A stretch of DNA of 31,566 bases from JAALKW01 sp963974485. Lineage in GTDB: Bacteria; Pseudomonadota; Gammaproteobacteria; Legionellales; Legionellaceae. Below are positions 1 through 7,200 of this stretch, piece after piece. Numbering within the stretch: the first letter of the stretch is position 1; each line of letters starts with the position of its first letter. The translations under genes and the position numbers were made by a program. The stretch is taken from assembly GCA_963974485.1 (NCBI GenBank), contig CAXBBS010000019.1, forward strand, positions 1-31,566. The letters run 5' to 3'. A model generated the notes under the pieces. The model was not told the DNA's origin. It saw nothing but the letters and a program-made list of their open reading frames with translations, and made no database searches.

Positions 1-65
1 TGCAGGATTAGGGTGCAGGATTAGGGTGCAGGATTAGGGTGCAGGATTAGGGTGCGGAATTGGGG
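1..65. repeat. 13-bp tandem repeats (iteron-like array)
   Basis: Four perfect head-to-tail copies of TGCAGGATTAGGG occupy 1-52. A degenerate fifth copy (TGCGGAATTGGGG) follows at 53-65, and a sixth seems to begin at 66 (TGCAAA). The array starts at the first base of the window, so it probably continues to the left. Short direct repeats in phase next to a parA gene are typical of plasmid iterons (Rep binding) or of a partition centromere. No initiator gene is visible here to choose between them. Confidence 0.85.
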
Positions 66-127
66 TGCAAAAAAGTTTATAATCACCAGTGATAAATCAA
101 ATTAATCAAATCTATTTTATTTTATTG

Positions 128-165
128 GTTAATATAGTTTGCAAAAAAACGATATTTATATTAAC
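128..165. promoter_or_regulatory. Inverted repeat upstream of parA
   Basis: Perfect 9-bp arms GTTAATATA (128-136) and TATATTAAC (157-165) are separated by 20 bp, ending 45 bp before the chosen parA start. Position and symmetry suit an operator for autorepression by the HTH-bearing ParA or its partner, or a centromere half-site. The role is inferred. Confidence 0.5.
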
Positions 166-209
166 TTGTTATTTAGATGATGTTATTAAAAACAAAAGGA
201 ATAATAATA

Positions 210-1205
210 ATGATGAATCCTGTTATGCTTGCATCAGAAGCTGTTGACTATCTTGGGATATCTCTACCAGGTCTTCATAAACAATTAAAAAATAAAAATC
301 TTAATTACATTAAACGTCAAAATAAAATATCTTTTGGCCATGATACGTCTAGAGATGTATTCAACTTAAAATTAAAACCTACATGCTGGAGCTGGCAAAA
401 TCTAAAAGGAGGGGTAGGGAAGACGCACTTATCTTTTTCAACAGCCATTCGACTATCTTTATACGGCATCAAAGTTGCAATTATTGACTTAGATCAGCAA
501 GGTAATTTCACGCAGGCTTGCGGGGTTAACTCTGAGGACAAGCCAGCCTTAATAGATGTAATTAGAGAGAAGCTTGATATTAAAGATTGTATGGTTCCTG
601 TTTTGCCTGGAATTGATATCTTACCGAGCCGAATTGAAAATGCTGTTCTTGATAATTTATTTGCTATAAATGGACTTCCTGTAGATAAGGAAATAAAAAA
701 GAGAGTTGATGTCTTAAAAAAACATTATGACATTATTTTTATAGATTGCCCTCCTTCATTAGGACAGGCGGTAACCTCCGCGTCTTTAGCTGCTGATCGG
801 ATTATTGTCCCTGTGGATCCGGAGCGTTTTTCACTTTCAGGATTAAATATAACGTTAAATGAATTAAATGATAATGTTGCTGATAAGTATGATAAGCAGC
901 TTGATATTTATATTATTTTGAATAAATTTGATGGAAGAACAGCTCTGTCACATGAAACCCTGAAAACCTTATTCAATGATGATAAATACAGAGGTAGGTT
1001 ATTTAAAACATTCATAAGAACAAGCCAGGAGCTACCTAATGCCGTTGCTAAAGGGAAAACAATTTTTGATTCTTTAAGATCATCAACTGCAAAGGAAGAT
1101 ATAGACTTGCTGACGAGAGAAATAATTGAGTTCTCTCTTGTTAAAGAAGAAAGTGATGGGTCGTTGAAAGAAAACAAGAAAAAAATGGAAGTTTTAGCTG
1201 ATTAG
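210..1205 (+). CDS. parA: ParA-family partition ATPase with N-terminal HTH
   Basis: A ParA/MinD-type P-loop ATPase expected to segregate plasmid copies over the nucleoid. The deviant Walker A motif KGGVGKT is at residues 66-72 of this start. The switch segment IIDLDQQGNFT follows about 20 residues later, and the Walker B-like stretch IIFIDCPPSL lies near residue 175. The first 60 residues (ASEAVDYLGISLPGLHKQL) look like a MerR/excisionase-type helix-turn-helix, as in type Ia ParA proteins that repress their own operon. I chose the ATG at 210 because AAAGGA lies 9 nt ahead; an in-frame ATG at 177 has no Shine-Dalgarno. The next gene begins 11 bp downstream, so the two form one operon. A chromosomal Soj-like role is less likely next to iterons. 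Confidence 0.9.
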   Translation: MMNPVMLASEAVDYLGISLPGLHKQLKNKNLNYIKRQNKISFGHDTSRDVFNLKLKPTCWSWQNLKGGVGKTHLSFSTAIRLSLYGIKVAIIDLDQQGNFTQACGVNSEDKPALIDVIREKLDIKDCMVPVLPGIDILPSRIENAVLDNLFAINGLPVDKEIKKRVDVLKKHYDIIFIDCPPSLGQAVTSASLAADRIIVPVDPERFSLSGLNITLNELNDNVADKYDKQLDIYIILNKFDGRTALSHETLKTLFNDDKYRGRLFKTFIRTSQELPNAVAKGKTIFDSLRSSTAKEDIDLLTREIIEFSLVKEESDGSLKENKKKMEVLAD

Positions 1206-1216
1206 GGTGAATACTT

Positions 1217-1807
1217 ATGCCTAGAATGGATGAGGTAGATTTTAAACAAAACAAATTTAAAAGAACCAGCTTTAGAAGCTGGGATACAGATCTTGTTTCG
1301 TCTTTAAAAATGGATGCTGAAGAAGAGAAGCCCAGTGCCACAAAAACTCCTCCAGTTAAAAAAGAGCGTGTAGAAACGGTAATACCACGAGAACAAGAAA
1401 AAAAAATTATAGAAAAAAAAGTTATAGTTAAGGCTGTCAGCAAGAAGCCCACAAGCAACCATACACAGGTAATTGACACTAAAGTACCTTTTTTGGATGA
1501 AGATTTTAGGGCAACTAAGTTAATAAAACGCTTAACCGGAAATGAAAAAAAGTTTTTTTTGCTAGTGATACAAACTTGCAATGCACGTGGCTCAACAAAA
1601 ACAGGTAGTATTTCAAGTGAAGATGTAGAGCATTACCTTTCATTTACACGTAACAGTCGAGAATCGGCGATCAAACGTTTGTGTGAGAAGGGCCTAATAA
1701 AACGTAACAAAGGCAAAAGAGGGCAAGGGGGTACAATCAACCTATCTGTCTCTGATAAAGTACTTGAGGTGGCAAATAAACTGATTTTAGAAGGTGATTT
1801 TGATTGA
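1217..1807 (+). CDS. Putative ParB-like centromere-binding partner, winged-helix protein
   Basis: A 196-residue protein immediately downstream of parA, in the place normally held by the centromere-binding partner. It has no recognisable ParB/Srx nuclease-like domain. Residues 1-90 are charged and low in complexity, with many Lys and Glu. Residues 95-185 look like a winged helix-turn-helix: a helix at NEKKFFLLVIQTC, then SSEDVEHYLSFTRNSRESAIKRLCEKGLI and a Gly-rich wing. The likely role is binding of the upstream repeats and stimulation of ParA. That role is inferred from position. A transcriptional regulator or a replication accessory protein is the alternative. Confidence 0.6.
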   Translation: MPRMDEVDFKQNKFKRTSFRSWDTDLVSSLKMDAEEEKPSATKTPPVKKERVETVIPREQEKKIIEKKVIVKAVSKKPTSNHTQVIDTKVPFLDEDFRATKLIKRLTGNEKKFFLLVIQTCNARGSTKTGSISSEDVEHYLSFTRNSRESAIKRLCEKGLIKRNKGKRGQGGTINLSVSDKVLEVANKLILEGDFD

Positions 1808-1913
1808 TGGATATTCTTGACCATACTTGTAAAATCAACGGAACATTAGGTGATCATGAGCAAACGATAATTACTGATCACGTTCGCAGGAACACCCAGG
1901 AAGAACATTATTA

Positions 1914-2813
1914 GTGAACGCTTACAGAAAAACTATTTTACCACACCCAACATTCTACATAGTGAATTTTACAAAGAATGAAAGCCTTCCTTACGTTCTT
2001 TTTATTCATGGCGGGCCTGGACTTAACTGCGGGATCCTAGAACACCTTATTCAAAATCACCATTTATTTAATTCCCTACAATGCAACGTTATTTTATATG
2101 ATCAAAGAAATTGTGGCCGGTCTAAAAAAACAAACAAGCTCGTACAGCACCAAGACAATATAAATGATTTAAACGAAATAATGTTATATATCAAAAATCA
2201 TTCCCATCTTAATATTCAAGCCCTGGTTGGCCATAGTTATGGAGCAAAACTACTCGTTGATTACTACAATAAATTTTCATCCCAAATACCCGGTGTTTTT
2301 ATCTCAACTGCAAACTCAATAATCACCCCAAGATTAAACAACTTAATGTTAGATTTGTCTTACTTGAAAAAAACAAACCCCAAAAAATATACTAAATATC
2401 TTAAAAAATTTAATCAACTAAATGCTGATAATGTATGGGACGTTTCAAAAGAATTAGCTCCACTTTTTCACGAAAACAAAGACAGACATTTTTTATACTG
2501 GGCAAATATAGACTCTTACAACCTCGTGCAAAACATTCAACAACATATCAATTTACCAATAGACACCGAAACATTTGACAGTGTAAGGGAAGATCTTTAT
2601 TCAAAAAAAGAAAATTTTTCAGTTGATATCAATCAACTTAAAATACGTAAATTATGGATAAATGGCTTTCACGATTTCGTAATGAATGGGCATGCAGGAG
2701 TAATATCAAAAAACAATGGCGTTGTAACGTTTTTTAAATCGGCTCACTATCCACATATAGAAGAGAGCGAGTATTTTAATGAAATTCTTAATGGATTTAT
2801 TAAAGGCGTATAG
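1914..2813 (+). CDS. Alpha/beta hydrolase, prolyl aminopeptidase-like (S33 family)
   Basis: A soluble alpha/beta-hydrolase of 299 residues. The oxyanion motif HGGPG (32-36), the DQRNCGRS segment (63-70) and the nucleophile elbow GHSYG with Ser108 are those of proline iminopeptidase-type S33 enzymes. Asp254 (GFHDF) and His278 or His281 (SAHYPHIEE) are placed to finish the triad. The start is a GTG preceded by AGGAAG about 10 nt upstream. Its AT-rich composition and its position between partition genes and unrelated cargo suggest an accessory gene. The substrate is unknown; peptidase, epoxide hydrolase or lactonase activity would all fit the fold. Confidence 0.8.
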   Translation: MNAYRKTILPHPTFYIVNFTKNESLPYVLFIHGGPGLNCGILEHLIQNHHLFNSLQCNVILYDQRNCGRSKKTNKLVQHQDNINDLNEIMLYIKNHSHLNIQALVGHSYGAKLLVDYYNKFSSQIPGVFISTANSIITPRLNNLMLDLSYLKKTNPKKYTKYLKKFNQLNADNVWDVSKELAPLFHENKDRHFLYWANIDSYNLVQNIQQHINLPIDTETFDSVREDLYSKKENFSVDINQLKIRKLWINGFHDFVMNGHAGVISKNNGVVTFFKSAHYPHIEESEYFNEILNGFIKGV

Positions 2814-2815
2814 AG

Positions 2816-2840
2816 TTGTGAAACATCACCTTAAAGGTGC
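2816..2840. repeat. Direct repeat copy A flanking the GNAT gene
   Basis: This 25-bp stretch matches 3525-3549 in the same orientation at 22 of 25 positions. This copy contains a small perfect hairpin, CACCTT-A-AAGGTG (2827-2839). The two copies lie just outside the two ends of the acetyltransferase gene. Confidence 0.55.
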
Positions 2841-2845
2841 TATAG

Positions 2846-3454
2846 CTACCCTAAATTTTTTATATATGCGCGCAAAGTATGCTTTTCTTGTTTGATCTCA
2901 CCTGAGGCCGTAAATGTTTTCCATGAGTAGTTTATGGTGAAGTTGGTCGGATGAAACTGAAAGGAGCTCCAAAGATCTGATTTTTTAAATTTAGATGGTG
3001 TTCTTGGGTCATCATCATTTTTTTCTACAAGCAATGCTAAAACGTGAGAATAACCTTTTTTTGATATGTATTTTAAGTGGTTTTTATATAAAGCACTTGC
3101 AATACCTTGTCCCCAATAGTTTTTGTCAATAATAATGTCGCCAAAATAGTAAGGTTTGCCTTTGCTTAATTCGGTATCTACTAGGTCAGCACAGATAGCA
3201 ATGCCCCGCATTAATGGACAGCCAATGCTGATACCAATTAGCTCCTCATCATGAATAGCGACGAAGGCATCAAGATGTTCTCCTGCTGTCATGTACGCAT
3301 CATGATAGGCATCTTCTTCTGCTGCGTCATATGCGTATAAGTAGGGGAAGTGCATATATGTTTTTCTTAGGTTTTTTATTTTGGGTAGATTCTCTTTGTA
3401 GTCAGATAGCCCCCATTTTTCATAAGATATTTTTTTCTGATCGAAAGTAGTCAT
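2846..3454 (-). CDS. GNAT-family N-acetyltransferase
   Basis: A 202-residue acetyltransferase of the GNAT fold. Residues 64-90 (FVAIHDEELIGISIG) give the central strands. YYFGDIIIDKNYWGQGIASALY (102-123) holds the acetyl-CoA pyrophosphate loop in the Q/R-x-x-G-x-G/A form (GQGIAS). The C-terminal 60 residues vary, as expected for the substrate side. The gene converges with the upstream hydrolase, and both flanks carry copies of a 25-bp direct repeat, so it may have moved as a cassette. The substrate (antibiotic, polyamine, peptide or protein) cannot be read from the sequence. Confidence 0.8.
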   Translation of the reverse strand: MTTFDQKKISYEKWGLSDYKENLPKIKNLRKTYMHFPYLYAYDAAEEDAYHDAYMTAGEHLDAFVAIHDEELIGISIGCPLMRGIAICADLVDTELSKGKPYYFGDIIIDKNYWGQGIASALYKNHLKYISKKGYSHVLALLVEKNDDDPRTPSKFKKSDLWSSFQFHPTNFTINYSWKTFTASGEIKQEKHTLRAYIKNLG

Positions 3455-3524
3455 TACAATAATTTCCTAAAAAACTTGTGAATCCATGTGGTTGGAACAG
3501 ATTATTCAATAATGAGGAATCATG

Positions 3525-3549
3525 TTGTGAATCATCACCTTAATGGAGC
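3525..3549. repeat. Direct repeat copy B flanking the GNAT gene
   Basis: Partner of the 2816-2840 repeat (22/25 identical). Here the small hairpin of copy A is broken by two of the three differences. It lies between the start of the acetyltransferase gene and the end of the aminotransferase gene. Confidence 0.55.
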
Positions 3550-3561
3550 CAACTATCATCA

Positions 3562-4404
3562 TTAAATGTAATTAAAACGCTCTATTAACTCTTTTGATAT
3601 GAGTGCTGCAATGCTGGGGCCATTTTCAATTTTTTTATCGTTAATTTGATTAATCGGCATGACTCCAAACAATGCGTTGGTTATAAAAATATCCTCCGCA
3701 TTTAATAGCATTTCTAATGAAATTTCTTCTTCTTTAATTTTTATTTCATCGAGGTTTAGCTCATTTAAAATGACATGTCTAACAACCCCCGGAAGGGCTC
3801 CGTCGTCAATGCGAGGAGTCGATACGGTTTTATTATTAACGATGAATACGTTAGATACAGAACCTTCCGCTAGGAACCCTTTCGAATTCAAAAGGAAGGC
3901 TTCGTCAGCACCTTTGATAACCGCTTCTTTTCTAGCAAGAATATTGTCCAAATAACTAATGCTTTTGACCCTTGAGGCCATTGATAGCTCGTTTCGTCGT
4001 GTTTCTACAACTGCTGCACTCATTGAGTTGCGTTTGTTTTCTGGCAGGGCGGCCGAAGTTAAGGTATAGGACGGTGTGGGGTTGCCAGTTGCAAGTATTC
4101 CGCGCTCTGATACTCCATCGGACACTGTTAATCGAAGACTTCCTTTGCAATTTGACAATTGATTCTTCGAAATTATATCGGCAGTCATGTCTTGGAGGTT
4201 TGAATAACTGAAGGGTAATTTAATCCCAAGTGTACAAGAACTTGCCATTAATCTATCCCAATGGTAAGATAGCAATGGAATTGACCCGTAATTAATTAGC
4301 ATAGTTTCAAATAATCCATGCCCAAGTGTGAATCCTCTATCGTAAACATTTAGACATGGAGTTTCGGATAAAATAATTGTTCCGTTGAATATTATATGAG
4401 ACAT
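3562..4404 (-). CDS. Class IV PLP-dependent aminotransferase (PabC / BCAT / D-amino acid transaminase family)
   Basis: A 280-residue fold-type IV PLP enzyme. The N-terminal domain carries DRGFTLGHGLFETM and an HWDRL helix. The likely PLP lysine is Lys147 in RVKSISYLDNILA, which matches the IKSLNLL-type lysine region of D-amino acid transaminases. The C-terminal part has GADEAFLLNSKGFLAEGSVSNVF and PRIDDGALPGVVR, the usual phosphate-binding segments. The frame is open for 50 more codons upstream, but the start at MSHIIFNG matches family length and leaves room for the divergent gene at 4484. It could be an aminodeoxychorismate lyase, a branched-chain or a D-amino acid transaminase; motif reading does not separate these. 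Confidence 0.85.
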   Translation of the reverse strand: MSHIIFNGTIILSETPCLNVYDRGFTLGHGLFETMLINYGSIPLLSYHWDRLMASSCTLGIKLPFSYSNLQDMTADIISKNQLSNCKGSLRLTVSDGVSERGILATGNPTPSYTLTSAALPENKRNSMSAAVVETRRNELSMASRVKSISYLDNILARKEAVIKGADEAFLLNSKGFLAEGSVSNVFIVNNKTVSTPRIDDGALPGVVRHVILNELNLDEIKIKEEEISLEMLLNAEDIFITNALFGVMPINQINDKKIENGPSIAALISKELIERFNYI

Positions 4405-4483
4405 AGTTTGGTGCGCTTTATAATGAATGTTTGTTATTATATCAGGGGTGCGTTTAAAGAAGTAATCATATGAGTGACGCTTA

Positions 4484-5026
4484 ATGAACAAAAAATATGG
4501 CGTAGTTTTTATCCCAAGAGCTAGGTCTGGAGATTTTATTTCTTTAGCTGGCAATAATAAAGTTAATGCAGTTAGCTATTGCTTGGGGGAAGCATCAGCT
4601 CCTCACGTAACTATCTGTCAATTTTTTTATGATTCTGAAAGAATTTCTGATTTATGGGTGATGCTATCCAATCAACTTGAACAGGTTCAAATGACGATCA
4701 CATTCAAAACTTATAGTAACGTAACTTTTGGTAGGGATCTTTACTGGATTTCATTGCTTCCAGAAGAAAGAGGGGAGCTAGAAAGGTTGTTTTCTATAAT
4801 TTCTACTTATGTAAAACCTACTCGAACAGATCTATATGATCCACATTTAACCCTTTTTAATTATAGAAAATCCAGAGACTTTTCTCCTGAACTCGTAGAC
4901 GGGTTAAGTATCAGTGATACCTTTGACTTGGTGGTTGGTGAGTTTGATGAGGTGGGTCAGTTAGTGCAAGTTTTGACGCAAAACCCAATGGAACATCCAG
5001 ACTTGCCAGAGTCAAAATTAACTTAA
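4484..5026 (+). CDS. 2H phosphoesterase (2'-5' RNA ligase / LigT-like)
   Basis: A 180-residue protein with two H-x-T catalytic motifs: PHVTI (His41) and DPHLTLF (His121), 80 residues apart. This is the hallmark of the 2H phosphoesterase superfamily, which opens or forms 2',3'-cyclic phosphate and 2'-5' RNA linkages. It is divergent from the aminotransferase across 79 bp that must hold both promoters. It runs convergent to the small gene ending at 5030, with 3 bp between the stops. Possible roles are RNA end repair, cyclic nucleotide hydrolysis or counter-defence; the sequence does not decide. The domain call is firm, the substrate unknown. Confidence 0.75.
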   Translation: MNKKYGVVFIPRARSGDFISLAGNNKVNAVSYCLGEASAPHVTICQFFYDSERISDLWVMLSNQLEQVQMTITFKTYSNVTFGRDLYWISLLPEERGELERLFSIISTYVKPTRTDLYDPHLTLFNYRKSRDFSPELVDGLSISDTFDLVVGEFDEVGQLVQVLTQNPMEHPDLPESKLT

Positions 5027-5029
5027 CTT

Positions 5030-5524
5030 TTATCGATTTCTTTTTATTCCTGCCTGGATGCCAATATAACAGGCTTGGAGAGGGTGAAAATTTGATAATA
5101 GACTTGTGTTGCTCATGATATCAAAAGGATGCATTTTAACAGACTCTCTTTCTAACTTATTTAATTGTGATGAAAAAACAATATTTTTACTTCGATCGAT
5201 TGAGATTATTTGATTTTTAATATTTTCTTTTTCATTTTGAAGTGAAAAGCTAAAGCCTCCTTTTTTAGGCAACATTTTTTTATAGTTAATCCCATAGTAA
5301 TAGCCTATAGTTGCTGCTGATTTTGGGGGTAAACTTGAAATGATAGTTGTATCAAAAACTAAATCACATAGAAAAAAAGTATTTGTTTTATTACAGCCCC
5401 TGAAATATATGCTCACCTTAAGAGAGTCTTGATCTATCATTTTTAATGAAGCAATACTTGAATTTCTTTTAAGTGAGGTAGCGTAACCCATCAATAGACC
5501 CTTAAACCCATCAACGATCTTCAA
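5030..5524 (-). CDS. Hypothetical protein, translationally coupled to VUT transporter
   Basis: A 164-residue soluble-looking protein that I do not recognise. It is rich in Ser, Lys and Asn, with no signal peptide or clear membrane segment. The start is a TTG that overlaps the last 14 bases of the transporter gene. AGGAG sits 7 nt ahead, which makes the start convincing and suggests translational coupling. Its life in an operon with a CI-like repressor and a YhhQ-type transporter suggests a linked role, perhaps acting on the transported compound. That is inference only. Confidence 0.6.
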   Translation of the reverse strand: MKIVDGFKGLLMGYATSLKRNSSIASLKMIDQDSLKVSIYFRGCNKTNTFFLCDLVFDTTIISSLPPKSAATIGYYYGINYKKMLPKKGGFSFSLQNEKENIKNQIISIDRSKNIVFSSQLNKLERESVKMHPFDIMSNTSLLSNFHPLQACYIGIQAGIKRNR

Positions 5525-6296
5525 TGATTCGCTCCTGTGTTAATGAGCTCTTCTTTTTATTGATTTGTATTTTTCGATAATCATTGATTTTATAGACATT
5601 ATCAATAGAAAAAGGTGTGAAATTTGTATTCATATCATATATTTCAAACCCTTCTATTTTTTTAAATACATCTATTAGTTTCCAAATAATAGGTAGAAAT
5701 AATAATTCACAAATTAGTTTTTTAGAGTATGCAAAGAGCAACAATTTTTTAAATATTGTAAAGGGAATGGTTCCCAAGAGACCAATTGAAAAATAAAGTA
5801 AAATATCAATGGTAATGGATAGAACGGATGAAATTAGAATTCTAGATGCTAGATCTAGGCCACGAATTTTGAGTTTCGACATGGAATAAGAGTTTATGAA
5901 ACCAGATACCCAAAAGCCTATTACTGATGCAAAAATCAGCCTTGTTTGAGGTATTAATATAGCATGGAACTCATTAGCAAGTGCCCAAGAAGGCGAAGGA
6001 GGTACCTGGTTAACTAAGTTAATAAAAAAAACGTAGGTTAAATTTACCATTGTCCCGCACCATATAGCTTGTCTGGATCCTTTGTAGCCATAAACATCTG
6101 CAATTAAGATGCTAAGAATGGAGGTGACTGGGAATAAGATAAAACCACCAGTCAAAGTTATTCCCCAAAAGCTAACAATTTTAATGGCTGATATCGTTGA
6201 TATAAGCCAGGTAGAAGAGAATAGAACTAATATAAATGGAAAATATTTTGATTGAAATTCATCTTTGTAGTTAGGGGTGGCTTCAAGAGACTTCAT
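5511..6296 (-). CDS. VUT / YhhQ family transporter (queuosine precursor type)
   Basis: An inner-membrane protein of 261 residues with about six hydrophobic segments between residues 18 and 205. The segment STISAIKIVSFWGITLTGGF followed by LFPVTSILSILIADVYGYK is the signature region of the VUT_1/YhhQ family, whose studied members take up 7-deazaguanine precursors of queuosine. The last 55 residues are a hydrophilic tail not usual for the short members. It lies 12 bp downstream of the repressor gene on the same strand and overlaps the next gene by 14 bp, so all three look co-transcribed. The substrate may differ from preQ0/preQ1. Confidence 0.75.
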   Translation of the reverse strand: MKSLEATPNYKDEFQSKYFPFILVLFSSTWLISTISAIKIVSFWGITLTGGFILFPVTSILSILIADVYGYKGSRQAIWCGTMVNLTYVFFINLVNQVPPSPSWALANEFHAILIPQTRLIFASVIGFWVSGFINSYSMSKLKIRGLDLASRILISSVLSITIDILLYFSIGLLGTIPFTIFKKLLLFAYSKKLICELLFLPIIWKLIDVFKKIEGFEIYDMNTNFTPFSIDNVYKINDYRKIQINKKKSSLTQERIIEDR

Positions 6297-6308
6297 GGCT
6301 AATATGAT

Positions 6309-6998
6309 TTAAAATTTTCTAGATTGTATCATTGTTAGCACGACAATGCCAATAATTACATGTTTTGTATCGTCGTATGCAATCACAGCTGAGCTTTCAA
6401 TTACAGGAAGTAATTGCCAAGATGGAGGGTCGATTCTTAGGTCTCTAAGAGATACGGCGTTAGTTTCTTTCATCCGGACTAATACTAGGTCGTCATCCAT
6501 TGCTGTTTGATCTGGGTCTACTACAAATATCGTACCCATTGGGAAACGAGGTTGCATAGATCGTTTACTTTCTATGGCATAAGCTTTTTTACTTAATTTT
6601 TCTGATGGAGAGAGCGCAACAGGCTGCCAGTTTTCCCATGTAGTGATGTTGGTTTGAGTAAAAAAATCTGGATTTACTATATCTTCCCAGCTAAATATGG
6701 GAATAAATCTTGGTGAATTATCTTTTTGAGGAAATGCTTGAGAAAACGAAGATTCATTCTCCCCAGTAAGTACATCTAAACTGACATTAAAGTAGTTAGC
6801 AATCAACTTTAATGTAGATACTCTTGGGTCAGAAGTAAAACCGCTGACCAAGCGTTGAATGCTGTTATATGGGATATTAAGAGAGCGTGCTAGGTCACTT
6901 GATGAAATGTTTTCTTGTTTCATCAAGGCCGTTAGATTTTTTGATAGGCAATCTGTAGTAGCCATCATGTCATGTGCGCTTTTCAATTTTACATTCAT
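6309..6998 (-). CDS. CI-like repressor: XRE HTH plus S24 (LexA/CI) peptidase-like domain
   Basis: A 229-residue phage-type repressor. An XRE helix-turn-helix spans about residues 18-76 (ISSSDLARSLNIPYNSIQRLVSG). A C-terminal LexA/CI-like fold runs from about 95. Ser147 in KRSMQP sits where the S24 nucleophile lies. The expected catalytic Lys seems to be Arg185 (AVSLRDL), so self-cleavage may be lost. The gene is divergent from the LvrA-like gene and equals in position the PrpA phage-type repressor reported beside lvrRABC in Legionella integrative elements. It probably binds the half-sites at 7033-7139 and represses both directions. The start is uncertain: no strong Shine-Dalgarno precedes 6998, and ATGs follow at codons 11 and 12. 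Confidence 0.85.
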   Translation of the reverse strand: MNVKLKSAHDMMATTDCLSKNLTALMKQENISSSDLARSLNIPYNSIQRLVSGFTSDPRVSTLKLIANYFNVSLDVLTGENESSFSQAFPQKDNSPRFIPIFSWEDIVNPDFFTQTNITTWENWQPVALSPSEKLSKKAYAIESKRSMQPRFPMGTIFVVDPDQTAMDDDLVLVRMKETNAVSLRDLRIDPPSWQLLPVIESSAVIAYDDTKHVIIGIVVLTMIQSRKF

Positions 6999-7032
6999 AA
7001 ATAATAGAAATAAGTTCTGTCATTTTATTATT

Positions 7033-7139
7033 TTTACACAAAAGAGAAATAATTTAAAACAAAAGTAAAATTTAACCAAGAAAAGCATTAATGTAAATTA
7101 ATACCACCTTGGTATTTACATTATTGTAAAAAAGTTACA
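7033..7139. promoter_or_regulatory. Operator cluster in divergent control region
   Basis: Between the repressor gene and the LvrA-like gene lie repeated TTTACA/TGTAAA elements at 7033-7038, 7092-7097, 7115-7120 and 7125-7130, plus a shortened TTACA at 7135-7139. They build inverted repeats: AATGTAAAT (7090-7098) with ATTTACATT (7114-7122), TTTACA (7115-7120) with TGTAAA (7125-7130), and TGTAA (7125-7129) with TTACA (7135-7139). A second palindrome, AATACCA-CCT-TGGTATT (7100-7116), is nested inside. Such clustered half-sites are typical of CI-like repressor binding. Confidence 0.65.
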
Positions 7140-7200
7140 TAATAGTATCTCCTTTATATGATTCATTACTTTAGATTGAAATAGGGAAGGAGAAGGAACA

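Noticed and set aside
1..65. CRISPR array or telomere-like repeats (TTAGGG-like words occur in each unit)
   Set aside because: The units are 13 bp and directly adjoining with no spacers, so not CRISPR. The TTAGGG-like word is only part of a 13-bp unit, so not telomeric.
2827..2839. Intrinsic terminator between the convergent hydrolase and acetyltransferase genes
   Set aside because: The 6-bp hairpin has a 1-nt loop and no T-run directly after it on either strand; it is better explained as part of the direct repeat.
4405..4554. A 50-residue N-terminal extension of the aminotransferase
   Set aside because: It would overlap the divergent 2H gene, has no ribosome site, and does not fit the family N-terminus, which starts at MSHIIFNG.
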